This document shows, in pieces, positions 1 through 7,479 of a DNA stretch of 22,447 nucleotides (its first letter is position 1; every line of letters starts with the position of its first letter). Origin of the DNA: CAZFYZ01 sp964523735 (lineage in GTDB: Bacteria; Armatimonadota; UBA5829). Where the stretch lies: NCBI GenBank assembly GCA_964523735.1, contig CAZFYZ010000060.1, forward strand, positions 1 to 22,447, read 5' to 3'. The notes under the pieces are model-generated. The model was given only the letters and a program-made list of their open reading frames with translations. It made no database searches and was not told where the DNA came from. The translations under genes were made by a program, and so were the position numbers.

Positions 1-2
1 CG

Positions 3-1130
3 GACGTCTACTTCACGACCTGCAGGAAGCCTGACCCAGACTATCATTTCGCGGCCGAGAAGATCACCTTACTCAGCAACAACCGCATCCATCTGCGCCG
101 TCCAGCCCTCTACCTGGGCAAGTTCAAGGTTATAAGCCTCCCCTCTATCAAGATGAACGTGGGGCGGAAGCGCGTCGCGAGCGACCAGTTTCCGCGACCG
201 GGATATGACAGCAGCGAGGGCTTCACGCTTGCCCAGAAACTGCGCCTTAGTGACACCGAACGTTTGTGGACGGATGCGGACCTTCGACTGACCAGTAAGA
301 AGGGACTCGAAGGCAATATTGAAGACAGATGGGGACTTGATGGAGAACTCATCGAACTTCCTGGACGTTATGCAACCTACGATTCGCTAAGGTCTAGCTC
401 TCTCAGGGTCCCGCGATACTTCCCGGAGCCGGAGTGCGTTGCGCAGGAAGTGCCACTGGAGCGAGCGGCGCGCCTGATCCAGTTCGGGCGATGGGCGATG
501 AGGGAGCGCGTGTTTGACATCAGAAACACCGGCTTGGCAGTCTACAGGGAGCCGGAGATCGGGGTGGCGTATACCGCACCGGCGATTGACCTGACGAATA
601 GCGACCTTGATCCGCAACTCGAAGTCTATCCGACAGCGGCCCTCTCGTGGGGCAGGTACAAGGAAGACCCGGGAACGGTTGGGCTGACCAGTCGCGGGAG
701 GTTCGATTGCGCGCTGCCTGTCAATCTCTTTGGGCTCGGCAGCAGGACGGCGGTGCAGCCTCTATTCATGTACAGCGCTTCCACTTACGGTACAGGTACC
801 GACTACCAGATGTTCGGCTATGGGGTGGATGCTACCCACCTGTTCACGAACGGGTCGATCGCCACCGTGCGTTACATCAAGCGCAGCGAGTCAGGAACCT
901 CACCGTTCATCTTCGACACCGTGGACATCTTCCGCGAAGTTCAGGTCGGTTTCCAGGCAAGGCTGAGCAACATTCTCCTGGGCTACGTCACCGGCTACAA
1001 CGCGGACAGCCGCGAGTTCTACAACTGGGAAGTGTTGCTGGGTTACCATACGGACTGTGTGATGGCATGGGTCAGCTATGATCGGCGTTGGAGAAGGTTC
1101 ATGGTGAACGCCGCGCTGATCAACTTGTAG
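3..1130 (+). CDS. LptD-like (OstA) outer-membrane protein, 5'-truncated by the window edge
   Basis: The reading frame is open from base 3, well upstream of the first ATG at 153, so the gene begins outside the window and 375 codons are visible. The first residues (DVYFTTC, then AEKITLLSNN, then LYLGKFKVISLP) resemble the junction between the OstA/LptA-like jellyroll and the beta-barrel of LptD, the outer-membrane protein that inserts lipopolysaccharide. The rest has alternating polar and hydrophobic/aromatic residues as in barrel strands (for example FYNWEVLLGYH and VMAWVSYDRRW) and ends without a soluble tail. The visible barrel is shorter than in proteobacterial LptD. A radical SAM gene starts 15 bp downstream. 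The family call rests on motif resemblance. Another OstA-type barrel protein is possible, but an outer-membrane location is likely. Confidence 0.6.
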   Translation, partial: DVYFTTCRKPDPDYHFAAEKITLLSNNRIHLRRPALYLGKFKVISLPSIKMNVGRKRVASDQFPRPGYDSSEGFTLAQKLRLSDTERLWTDADLRLTSKKGLEGNIEDRWGLDGELIELPGRYATYDSLRSSSLRVPRYFPEPECVAQEVPLERAARLIQFGRWAMRERVFDIRNTGLAVYREPEIGVAYTAPAIDLTNSDLDPQLEVYPTAALSWGRYKEDPGTVGLTSRGRFDCALPVNLFGLGSRTAVQPLFMYSASTYGTGTDYQMFGYGVDATHLFTNGSIATVRYIKRSESGTSPFIFDTVDIFREVQVGFQARLSNILLGYVTGYNADSREFYNWEVLLGYHTDCVMAWVSYDRRWRRFMVNAALINL

Positions 1131-1145
1131 GAGCACGAGCCAGCG

Positions 1146-2567
1146 ATGAAGGTTCTAGTGGTTAATACGAATCGGATGAAGCCGGCGATTGCTCCAATTG
1201 GGCTCGACTACCTCTCTGACGCCATTAACAATGCCGGGCACGAAGCTGGTTTGCTGGATCTGTGCTTTGCGGAGAACATTGGTTCAGAGATAGCTGCAGG
1301 GATTCAGGCATTTGCGCCGGACCTGGTGGGAATCACCATCCGCAACACTGACGACTGCTACTTCAGCGGCGGCGCGTTCTTCCTTCCTGACATCAAGGCG
1401 ATGGTGGACGTGGTCAGGATGCACACCGATGCTCCCGTTGTGCTTGGCGGGGTGGGGTTCTCGGTTGCACCAGAAGCGGTGACAGAACTGATGGGCGCCG
1501 ATTACAGTATCCCCGGCTCCGGCGAGGGGACGTTTGTCAAACTGCTGGCCGCGCTGGAAGAGGAAAGCGGGCTGGAGGACGTACCCGGCCTGATCTATAC
1601 GGAGGGCGGCCCTCTGCGACGCAATCCCGGGAACCTGTCGGGGTGGGGTGTGGATACTCCGCGCAGTCGCCAACTTCCCGACAACGCTCGCTACTTCCGC
1701 GAGGGCGGGCAGATAGGCTTCGAAACCAAGCGCGGATGCAACATGAACTGCATCTACTGCGCTGAGCCCGCCGCCAAAGGCCGGCACATCTGTGTTCGTC
1801 CGCCTGAGATGGTTGTGCAGGAACTGAGAGCGCTGCTGGGTCAAGGCATCGACCACTTCCACACCTGTGACTGCGAGTTCAACATCCCCGGCGATCACGC
1901 AAAGGACGTATGCCGCGCGATTACTGACGCTGGACTGGGAAGTAGGATCAGGTGGTATGCCTACTGCTCGATCGTGCCTTTTGACGACGAGATGGCCAGG
2001 CTGATGCGTGCAGCCGGCTGTGCAGGCATCGACTTTGGCGCTGACAGCGGCAGCGACCACATGCTCAGAAGCCTTGGGCGCGACTTTGGCTCGGGTGATC
2101 TGCGACGTACGGCCGAGCTATGCCATCAGCACGGCATTGCATTCATGTATGACTTGCTGGTGGGTGCTCCGGGCGATACGAGGGAGACGATCAAGGAGAC
2201 GATCGACCTGATGCATTCGATTGATGCTGATTGTGTCGGAGTATCCATGGCGGTGCGCCTCTATAAGGACACTGAGATCACGCGACGCCTACTCGCTGAT
2301 GGCGAACTGGCGTCAAACCCCAACATCTATGGGGCCAAGTCCGACAACCCACACTTTCTCAAGCCAGTACACTACATCTCGCCCGACCTTGGCGAGGGAA
2401 TCATCGATTATCTCTATGAGCTGGTAGGAGATGACACCCGCTTCTTCCTCCCAAGCAACGAAGCTGCCGACAGCAACTACAACTACAACGATAACACTGT
2501 CCTGGTTGACGCTATTCGCGACGGGGCTCGAGGAGCCTATTGGGACATTCTTAGGAAGATGCGATAA
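1146..2567 (+). CDS. Cobalamin-binding radical SAM protein (B12-dependent type)
   Basis: This 473-residue protein has the two-domain layout of class B radical SAM enzymes. Residues 1-140 look like a Rossmann-type cobalamin-binding domain (MKVLVVNTN start, APIGLDYLSDAI, DLVGIT, VVLGGVGFS, GSGEGTF). The radical SAM core follows, with the 4Fe-4S motif CNMNCIYC (Cys198, Cys202, Cys205) preceded by ETKRG. Later segments fit the barrel (GIDFGADSGSD, FMYDLLVGAPGDT). No DxHxxG histidine-on motif is seen in the B12 domain, which is usual for this class. Members methylate or rearrange varied substrates, and the substrate here cannot be read from the sequence. The start at 1146 has an AGGAG overlapping the preceding stop codon, about 13 nt upstream, suggesting coupling to the LptD-like gene. 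Confidence 0.88.
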   Translation: MKVLVVNTNRMKPAIAPIGLDYLSDAINNAGHEAGLLDLCFAENIGSEIAAGIQAFAPDLVGITIRNTDDCYFSGGAFFLPDIKAMVDVVRMHTDAPVVLGGVGFSVAPEAVTELMGADYSIPGSGEGTFVKLLAALEEESGLEDVPGLIYTEGGPLRRNPGNLSGWGVDTPRSRQLPDNARYFREGGQIGFETKRGCNMNCIYCAEPAAKGRHICVRPPEMVVQELRALLGQGIDHFHTCDCEFNIPGDHAKDVCRAITDAGLGSRIRWYAYCSIVPFDDEMARLMRAAGCAGIDFGADSGSDHMLRSLGRDFGSGDLRRTAELCHQHGIAFMYDLLVGAPGDTRETIKETIDLMHSIDADCVGVSMAVRLYKDTEITRRLLADGELASNPNIYGAKSDNPHFLKPVHYISPDLGEGIIDYLYELVGDDTRFFLPSNEAADSNYNYNDNTVLVDAIRDGARGAYWDILRKMR

Positions 2568-2651
2568 GCGCGCCCTGCGTTCCGCAATGCAGGTATGCAG
2601 GAGCCAAGCCACGAAGCAGAAGTCAACCATGTCTGTGGAGTCTGCGTTCCT

Positions 2652-4715
2652 GTGAGTGAAAACGACCCTAGCCTTGAGCAAGAGTGGCGTCCCGGGTGGA
2701 TTTGGGTGCGCTCGCATGTGAGCACGTCCAACTGCTACATCTACGCCCGACGTGAGTTCAGCGTGGGGCGCATCACCTCGGCCAGGGCGCGTGTTGTTTG
2801 TGCTTCACACTACAGGCTCTTCGTAAACGGTCGCTACGTGGGTCGTGGACCATGTGCCGGCACGGATACGATGCAGTACTACGACGAGCACGATCTTAGT
2901 CACGTGCTGCGGCGGGGCAAGAATGTTATAGCGGCGCTCTGCTACAACGAGACGGTGGATACCGCAGTTCGTCCGGCCTCTCCCGCGGGGTTCGCATGCC
3001 GGGTCGAGATCGTCCATGCCGGCGGAATCAACACGGTCGAGGCCGACGAGACTTGGCGAGTGCGGATTGCTGATGACTATGGTCAGAAGTCTCCTTGGAT
3101 CTCTCCTTCGCTTGGCTTTTGTGAGCACTACGACACCCGGCACAAACCCGTTGGTTGGAATGTCGTCGGCTATGATGATACCGACTGGGAGACCGCCTCG
3201 CCGGTAGATCACCCCTCGCCCCATCTCTGCCTTGCGGCACGTGCCATTCCCAAGTTGAGGGAGCAGGAGCGGTTTCCCGAGCGTGTTACGGATAGCGAGT
3301 GCCTAAGATCGGCGGAGAGTATTCTCAACACATTGGGTGATGCCGCCTCCGCAGGCCCGGGAGCGGATGCCCAGGTTACCGTGGACTTTGGGCGGGAGGT
3401 CGTTGGCCACCCGATCCTGAGGATCAGAGACGGCGGGCACGCTGTTGTTGTTCTTAGCTATGGGCTCTCCGAGCCTGCCCGGACCGACACGATTAAACAG
3501 TGCGACCGTGTCACTCTTCATGGTGGGCGAAGGGAATGGCAAGTCTTCGGTCGTCGCGCGTTTCGCTACCTCACCCTCTCGATCCGTGACTTGGACGCCC
3601 CGTTGCAGATCGAGAGTGTATCGGTCGCATCCGTCGGTTATCCTGTTGAGCAGGTAACAACATTCGAGTGCGGAGACGAGGCGTTGAACCAGGCCTGGCT
3701 TAACGGGCTGCACGGACTGAGCCTGTGCATGCAGGACAAATACGAGAGCGATCCAGCATCTGATCCGACTCAGCGTCCGTCGCCGGCCAGGATCATGGCG
3801 CTGGCCAACTATCACTGCTTCTTCGACTCATTACTCGCGGCCAAGGCAGTCAGGGAGTTCGCTGCATCAGGTACGGCAGATTGGTCGTGGATCACGATGC
3901 TCCACGATTACTACCTGTATGTAGCAGATCAATCTCTGGTTGACGAGCTGTACCCGAGTATTCGCGCGTTGCTCGATCTGCCTCCGGCGCGCAGAGACCA
4001 TGGCGCCCTCCGAGACGCAGCCAAGCTTGCTGCCATATGCGGTGGTGTCGATGACGTGATTGCTTGGCACGAACTGGCGGAGGAAGCCCTGAACAGCCCT
4101 GATCAACGCAGTGCGCCGTCACTCTTTGAGGAGCTTGCCGCATCGTTTCGTGAGGGTAGGGCGGCGGAGGCGCTTGACAGGATCCGGCGTCCGAATGCCA
4201 GCGGCCGTATCGATACCATCGGCGCGGTCTACTTCCTCATTGCCGATGCGCTGGGGGTCAGGCCCTCTATGCCGGGTTCGCCGATTGTGGTTGTCCAGCC
4301 TCGGCCCGGTGATCTGGCATGGGCCAGGGGAACTGTGCGAACGCAAAAGGGACCTGTGCAAGTCGAATGGCGTTCGGAAGTAGACTCGTTTGAGATCGAC
4401 ATAGAAGCGCCCTACGGCTTCATTGCGGCCCTGCCGATCGGCAGGTTCAAGAATCCCATCGTGGATGAGATCGATACTAGCCCTGAAACACCCGAGCGGC
4501 GCGCCCAGCGAACTTACGGGTGGGGATCAACCATCTGGCGTGACAGTGAAGAGCACGACCCCTACCTCGACTGGCTCGAGGGTCAGGAGGCTGAACCCAC
4601 ACCCGACTATGTTCGCCGTCTGAGGTGTTCCCGAGAAGCTGACTACCTGTGGGTTCGTGAGTGCTCCCTTACACAGGTGCGATACGTCGTCCGCGAATCC
4701 CAAGCCGAGTGTTAG
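2652..4715 (+). CDS. GH78 alpha-L-rhamnosidase-like protein with reduced catalytic barrel
   Basis: The 687-residue protein matches the ends of GH78 alpha-L-rhamnosidases. It opens with a WIW segment (residues 16-18) and a substrate-binding-type beta domain (YRLFVNGRYVGRGP; LRRGKNVIAALCYN). A second beta domain has VTVDFGREVVGHP and RRAFRYLTLS. A helical segment (YYLYVADQSLVDELYPSI, about 420-437) precedes a C-terminal beta-sandwich (ALGVRPSMPG, then VVVQPRPGDLAWARGTV). The usual catalytic motif (D-x-P-x-R-x-E-R...W-x-G-D) is replaced by DPTQRPSPARIMALANYH. Only about 80 residues separate the YPSI helix from the C-terminal domain, far fewer than in active enzymes, so it may be a pseudoenzyme. 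No signal peptide is seen. I prefer GTG 2652 because GGAG lies 11 nt upstream; ATG 2595 is in frame but has no ribosome binding site. Confidence 0.7.
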   Translation: MSENDPSLEQEWRPGWIWVRSHVSTSNCYIYARREFSVGRITSARARVVCASHYRLFVNGRYVGRGPCAGTDTMQYYDEHDLSHVLRRGKNVIAALCYNETVDTAVRPASPAGFACRVEIVHAGGINTVEADETWRVRIADDYGQKSPWISPSLGFCEHYDTRHKPVGWNVVGYDDTDWETASPVDHPSPHLCLAARAIPKLREQERFPERVTDSECLRSAESILNTLGDAASAGPGADAQVTVDFGREVVGHPILRIRDGGHAVVVLSYGLSEPARTDTIKQCDRVTLHGGRREWQVFGRRAFRYLTLSIRDLDAPLQIESVSVASVGYPVEQVTTFECGDEALNQAWLNGLHGLSLCMQDKYESDPASDPTQRPSPARIMALANYHCFFDSLLAAKAVREFAASGTADWSWITMLHDYYLYVADQSLVDELYPSIRALLDLPPARRDHGALRDAAKLAAICGGVDDVIAWHELAEEALNSPDQRSAPSLFEELAASFREGRAAEALDRIRRPNASGRIDTIGAVYFLIADALGVRPSMPGSPIVVVQPRPGDLAWARGTVRTQKGPVQVEWRSEVDSFEIDIEAPYGFIAALPIGRFKNPIVDEIDTSPETPERRAQRTYGWGSTIWRDSEEHDPYLDWLEGQEAEPTPDYVRRLRCSREADYLWVRECSLTQVRYVVRESQAEC

Positions 4716-4733
4716 CCCGAACCAGTGCGGTGG

Positions 4734-4750
4734 TATCATCCAAATGGGGA
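4734..4750 (+). promoter_or_regulatory. Possible -10 element and ribosome binding site of the YtxH-like gene
   Basis: TATCAT (4734-4739) is followed by GGGGA (4746-4750), nine bases before ATG 4760. No good -35 hexamer is seen. If the -10 is real, the leader would be only about 14 nt. The same TATCAT plus G-run arrangement recurs at 22408-22419. Confidence 0.3.
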
Positions 4751-4759
4751 TGAGTGACC

Positions 4760-4966
4760 ATGAAGAAGTGGTTCGTGTACGGTTTTCTCTCAGGGGCCGC
4801 TATTGGTGGAGCTATGGCACTAATCGCTGCGCCAATGCGGGGTTCTGCAACCCGTCACAAGCTGATCGAGGCCGCCGACCCGGCGTTGGTCAGACTTGGC
4901 GGCATGAAGGTGAACTTCAAAGCTTGGGTCGATTCGACTACCGAGGCGATCAAACAGGCCATCTAG
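4760..4966 (+). CDS. Small YtxH-like membrane-anchored protein
   Basis: This 68-residue protein starts MKKWFVYGFLSGAAIGG, a glycine/alanine-rich membrane segment (about residues 5-25) ending in APMRGSATRHKL. That matches the YtxH-type pattern in which a GFLxGAxxG helix is followed by AP-x-x-G-x-x-T-R. A short tail (TTEAIKQAI) could be amphipathic. YtxH-like proteins are membrane-associated and often stress-linked, and their molecular role is unclear. I chose ATG 4760 because GGGGA lies nine bases upstream; GTG 4754 is in frame but too close to that site. Confidence 0.65.
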   Translation: MKKWFVYGFLSGAAIGGAMALIAAPMRGSATRHKLIEAADPALVRLGGMKVNFKAWVDSTTEAIKQAI

Positions 4967-5053
4967 CAGGCGAGCATCCGTAGTACGACCGCCTGATGTC
5001 CTCAGGTTCCACATTTCCCTTCTGATGAGCGTTTTGGCGCAGTGCTGTCTGGT

Positions 5054-5059
5054 GATAAT
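5054..5059 (+). promoter_or_regulatory. Possible -10 element upstream of the DehI-like gene
   Basis: GATAAT at 5054-5059 matches five of six bases of the TATAAT consensus. TTTTGG at 5032-5037 is a poor -35. If used, transcription would start near 5066, at the base of the hairpin at 5065-5101, giving a leader of about 110 nt. Confidence 0.3.
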
Positions 5060-5064
5060 AGATA

Positions 5065-5101
5065 GCCTGCCAGCCGCGCCGTACGCGGCTTGAGGGCAGG
5101 C
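5065..5101 (+). repeat. Strong inverted repeat in the leader of the DehI-like gene
   Basis: The inner arms AGCCGCG (5072-5078) and CGCGGCT (5084-5090) pair perfectly around a five-base loop. The outer arms GCCTGCC (5065-5071) and GGCAGGC (5095-5101) overlap the inner stem by one base on the left and are offset by a TGAG bulge on the right. Together they give about 13-14 GC-rich pairs. No T-run follows, so it is not a standard intrinsic terminator. It lies 74 bases before the ATG of the next gene. It may be a leader structure, a REP-like element or a factor-dependent terminator. Confidence 0.7.
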
Positions 5102-5174
5102 GATCAGAACTACAGGATTTGTCCGAGGCGAGGGTGGGCGTCCGGCAGAGGTCTTGATTGAGGAGACTGACGCC

Positions 5175-6002
5175 ATGAGACGGTTCTCGCCGCAGAGCAT
5201 TGAGCGGCTTGATAATGAGCTTGCGCTCGCAGAACTGCATCGGCGCATTGGCTGCACGTTCCAGGGAGAGGTGTTCAGCCTGCTGATTCCTTACCCCGAA
5301 CTCCTGCAGGCGTTTCTTGCGTCAATACAGCCCCTCTACGATTCCCGATACATCCACGGCTGTGCTGCCGAACTCACACGCGGAGTGACTTCCATCAAGA
5401 GCCCTCGGATGGCCACCGACTACCTGTCCTGGCTTGTCTCAAGTGGCCATGGTAGGGAGGATGTCCGGCAGATTCAGTACGTTGTGGAGACTTTCCACGA
5501 TCTGGAACCGGTTTTCGCTGTACTGACAGCCGCTTGCCGGGAATGGATTTCGGGGCCTGGTTACGAAGGCGACGTTCTTGCGCCCGATTGCGACCCGGTG
5601 TGCAGTGGCTTGCCCGCCCCCATTGAGCTAGTGTCCTCGGGAGACATTCCCGTGCGTTTCCTCCAGGCCTGTACTCCGGACGGGCAAGTTCACCTCTTAC
5701 ACAGGGCATTGGCTGTCTGGCCTGCGTTCGCGCGGAAACTGGCAGACGACAGCACCATTGAGAGGCGGCAGTCGTTGGACAGAACTGCCTCGGCGCTCTG
5801 CGGCAAAGCGGTCGGCCTCGGAGCCTCGTGCGCAGGTTGGATGCCAGCACCTCCAAGACAGGAGGCAACGTGCTGGCTTCTGAGCGACCTGGACGACTGC
5901 CTGTGGTCTTCGTGTGATGCCATCGCGTTTACCACGATGCTTCGCGACGGCTTCGTGTCCAGTTGGAAGAGGACTACTGAGGGAATAAGGCAGCGCTTGT
6001 AG
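5175..6002 (+). CDS. Protein resembling the DehI (halocarboxylic acid dehalogenase) family
   Basis: This 275-residue protein is probably all-helical and seems to hold two related halves. IGCTFQGEVFSLLIPYPELL (from residue 25) and IPVRFLQACTPDGQVHLLHRALAVWP (from residue 158, split here only by reading) each lead into a helix starting with a bulky residue after P. This pseudo-duplicated layout and length resemble DehI-type proteins, in which tandem repeats form a pseudo-dimer. FHDLEPVFAVLTAAC (about 107-121) also fits. I cannot identify the catalytic aspartate with confidence, so dehalogenase activity is not claimed. No signal peptide is seen. ATG 5175 is preferred because GAGGAG (5160-5165) lies nine bases upstream; an in-frame TTG at 5154 has no such site. 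The gene is bracketed by strong hairpins on both sides. Confidence 0.5.
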   Translation: MRRFSPQSIERLDNELALAELHRRIGCTFQGEVFSLLIPYPELLQAFLASIQPLYDSRYIHGCAAELTRGVTSIKSPRMATDYLSWLVSSGHGREDVRQIQYVVETFHDLEPVFAVLTAACREWISGPGYEGDVLAPDCDPVCSGLPAPIELVSSGDIPVRFLQACTPDGQVHLLHRALAVWPAFARKLADDSTIERRQSLDRTASALCGKAVGLGASCAGWMPAPPRQEATCWLLSDLDDCLWSSCDAIAFTTMLRDGFVSSWKRTTEGIRQRL

Positions 6003-6027
6003 TCAAAGACGGGTATCCACAAAGGGA

Positions 6028-6055
6028 GACAGGACGCGGAAAACCGCGTCCTGTC
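6028..6055. terminator. Perfect 12-bp hairpin with AAAA loop between convergent genes
   Basis: GACAGGACGCGG (6028-6039) and CCGCGTCCTGTC (6044-6055) are perfectly complementary around AAAA. The site begins 26 bases after the DehI-like stop codon, and the LacI-family gene converges from the right. Neither strand has a clear T-run after the stem, so it would be an atypical terminator or an RNA 3'-end stabiliser. Confidence 0.6.
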
Positions 6056-6060
6056 CGAGA

Positions 6061-6087
6061 GCAAATCCTAGAGGGGGGAGGATTTGC
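6061..6087. repeat. 8-bp inverted repeat with a G-run in the loop
   Basis: GCAAATCC (6061-6068) pairs perfectly with GGATTTGC (6080-6087). The 11-base loop carries six consecutive G residues. It sits directly after the 12-bp hairpin in the same convergent intergenic stretch. Confidence 0.55.
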
Positions 6088-6109
6088 CCATCTGAAGAAC
6101 TCCGTCTCT

Positions 6110-6149
6110 CTCCTCTCCTCTTCCTGGCCCGTCGAACTAAGGAGAGGAG
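6110..6149. repeat. Pyrimidine/purine inverted repeat next to the LacI-family stop codon
   Basis: CTCCTCTCC (6110-6118) pairs with GGAGAGGAG (6141-6149) across 22 bases. It lies within a long pyrimidine tract on the left and a purine-rich tract on the right that continues as TGGGGGTGAGG. It ends 12 bases from the stop codon of the minus-strand regulator, so it may end that transcript, but no T-run is seen. The purine arm resembles intergenic palindromes that are repeated in other genomes. Confidence 0.45.
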
Positions 6150-6160
6150 TGGGGGTGAGG

Positions 6161-7195
6161 CTAAGCGCTTCTCACCGTTGAGCAGGAGTCCCTTATAACT
6201 AGACTTGTCGGTATGAGCCTGGCGCCTGAAGTCGAATCCCTGCCCTCGATCTTCTCGAGCAGCAATCGCGCGCATTCGGCGCCTAACTCCTCCTTCGGAA
6301 CGTGTATAGTAGTCAGCCCGGGATCACATTCTCGCGACCGCGGACAATCGTCAAAACCCACAACGCTCACGTCTCGCGGAACCCGCACGCCGCGCTTGGC
6401 AAGAGCCTGCATCACCGACATTGCTATCGTGTCGTTACCCGCAAGCAGTGCGGTGGCCGGCTCACCGGATACGAGCATTGCGTCGACCGCCTTCTCGCCC
6501 ACAGCTGCATCGTCCTGCAGGTCGCCTGTCGGTAGCGTCGTCGGCGACAGTCCCAGGTCAAGCATCGCCTTTGAGAACGCCCCGTAGTTTCGCACGAACC
6601 AGGGCAGATCCAGATTTCCCACAAAGCTTATGTGCCTGTGCCCTAGCTTGGCCAAGTATCTCACGGCTTCTCTGGTGCCTGTCGACTCGTCATACCATAC
6701 CGAGTCTACCTCGGCAGGACTCGTGCATCCAACCAGGTTATTGCCAAAACTTACGCACGGCACGCCCATCTGGGCGACCGCTTTGACGCACTCCACGTGA
6801 TTGGCACCTGCCAGAACCACGCCGTCAACACTCCCGCGGCCGGCAATGATCCGCGGCGGTGTGACTATCGCGGGTGGCGGATCCAGAGGATAACGCCACA
6901 GGGCGAACACCACATCGCGCCCCGCTTCTGAACAGAAACTCTCCACGCCCTTAAGCACGATCGAGTGAAACTCGTGCAGAAAATCTCTATTCGAGAGGAC
7001 AAAGCAGATCAGATCGCTTTGGTTGCGTGCTAGTCGCCTGGCCTGCACGTTAGGCGTATAGCCAAGCCTCTGAATGGCATCCCGCACTCTCTGAGCGGTC
7101 TTGCCCGATACTCCAGGCTGGTCATTAAGGACTCTTGATACAGTTCCCTTGCCGACCCCGGCCAATTTGGCAACGTCCGCTATGCTCGGACCCAT
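6161..7195 (-). CDS. LacI-family transcriptional regulator
   Basis: This 344-residue protein has the full LacI architecture. An N-terminal helix-turn-helix (IADVAKLAGVGKGTVSRVLN, about residues 5-24) is followed by a hinge region (YTPNVQARRLA) and a periplasmic-binding-protein-like effector domain. Typical blocks are VDGVVLAG, GVPCVSFGNN, LAKLGHRHISFVGN, ATALLAGNDTIAMSVMQAL and DVSVVGFDD. Such proteins bind palindromic operators and usually respond to sugars or nucleosides; the ligand is not predictable here. GAGAGAGG lies about six bases upstream of the ATG. The gene is flanked by convergent and divergent neighbours, so it is probably monocistronic. A palindrome over its own promoter suggests autorepression. 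Confidence 0.95.
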   Translation of the reverse strand: MGPSIADVAKLAGVGKGTVSRVLNDQPGVSGKTAQRVRDAIQRLGYTPNVQARRLARNQSDLICFVLSNRDFLHEFHSIVLKGVESFCSEAGRDVVFALWRYPLDPPPAIVTPPRIIAGRGSVDGVVLAGANHVECVKAVAQMGVPCVSFGNNLVGCTSPAEVDSVWYDESTGTREAVRYLAKLGHRHISFVGNLDLPWFVRNYGAFSKAMLDLGLSPTTLPTGDLQDDAAVGEKAVDAMLVSGEPATALLAGNDTIAMSVMQALAKRGVRVPRDVSVVGFDDCPRSRECDPGLTTIHVPKEELGAECARLLLEKIEGRDSTSGARLIPTSLVIRDSCSTVRSA

Positions 7196-7243
7196 TCAGG
7201 CCTCTCTCGTGATCACCGCAATCTGCCCGGACCATCCCGTACC

Positions 7244-7255
7244 GGAACCGGTTCC
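7244..7255. promoter_or_regulatory. Perfect palindrome, probable LacI-family operator
   Basis: GGAACCGGTTCC is a perfect 12-bp palindrome with a central CG step, the classic form of LacI/GalR-family operators. It lies 48 bases upstream of the regulator's start codon and covers the expected transcription start of the promoter at 7261-7290, a position suited to autorepression. Confidence 0.7.
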
Positions 7256-7260
7256 AAGAC

Positions 7261-7290
7261 ATTTTGCCACAATCACACTCCGGCTGTCAA
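7261..7290 (-). promoter_or_regulatory. Probable sigma70-type promoter of the LacI-family gene
   Basis: On the minus strand a consensus TTGACA (7290-7285) is followed after 18 bases by CAAAAT (7266-7261, four of six matches), which is preceded by TGG as an extended -10. Transcription would begin near 7254, inside the palindrome. Confidence 0.6.
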
Positions 7291-7295
7291 GGGGT

Positions 7296-7322
7296 CCCGC
7301 AGAGCATGTACCCGCAGAGCAT
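7296..7322. repeat. Short direct repeat upstream of the LacI-family promoter
   Basis: CCCGCAGAGCAT occurs at 7296-7307 and again at 7311-7322, a 15-base period, just upstream of the minus-strand -35 element. It could be a regulator site or a small duplication. Confidence 0.4.
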
Positions 7323-7467
7323 TCAAGACAGGCTCCGTGAGAAACCGGCTTCTTCGAAACCTAGACCCGGCGAAAGCACATTCTTTGCCTCGCTCGAAAT
7401 GTCATGTGCGGATGACCGAAATCACACCGAATGTCCGGCTGCATAGCGCTGGCGTGAGACGTGGAGC

Positions 7468-7473
7468 TATAAT
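7468..7473 (+). promoter_or_regulatory. -10 element placing transcription start at the exodeoxyribonuclease ATG
   Basis: A consensus TATAAT ends six bases before ATG 7480. Transcription normally begins about seven bases after the -10, so the mRNA would begin at or next to the start codon. There is no Shine-Dalgarno sequence, which supports a leaderless transcript. The -35 region is weak. Confidence 0.55.
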
Positions 7474-7479
7474 GTCCCC

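Noticed and set aside
647..1081. 144-codon plus-strand frame within the LptD-like gene
   Set aside because: It is out of frame with the LptD-like gene, has no domain, and is explained by GC-rich codon composition.
1284..2060. 258-codon open frame on the minus strand
   Set aside because: It lies fully antisense to the radical SAM gene, whose motifs are clear, and its translation shows no recognisable domain.
3303..3815. 170-codon open frame on the minus strand
   Set aside because: It is antisense to the GH78-like gene and is low in recognisable features.
5504..5513. GGAACCGGTT, a near copy of the LacI-family palindrome
   Set aside because: It lies inside the DehI-like coding sequence and the right half is incomplete (TTTT instead of TTCC), so chance is the simpler explanation.
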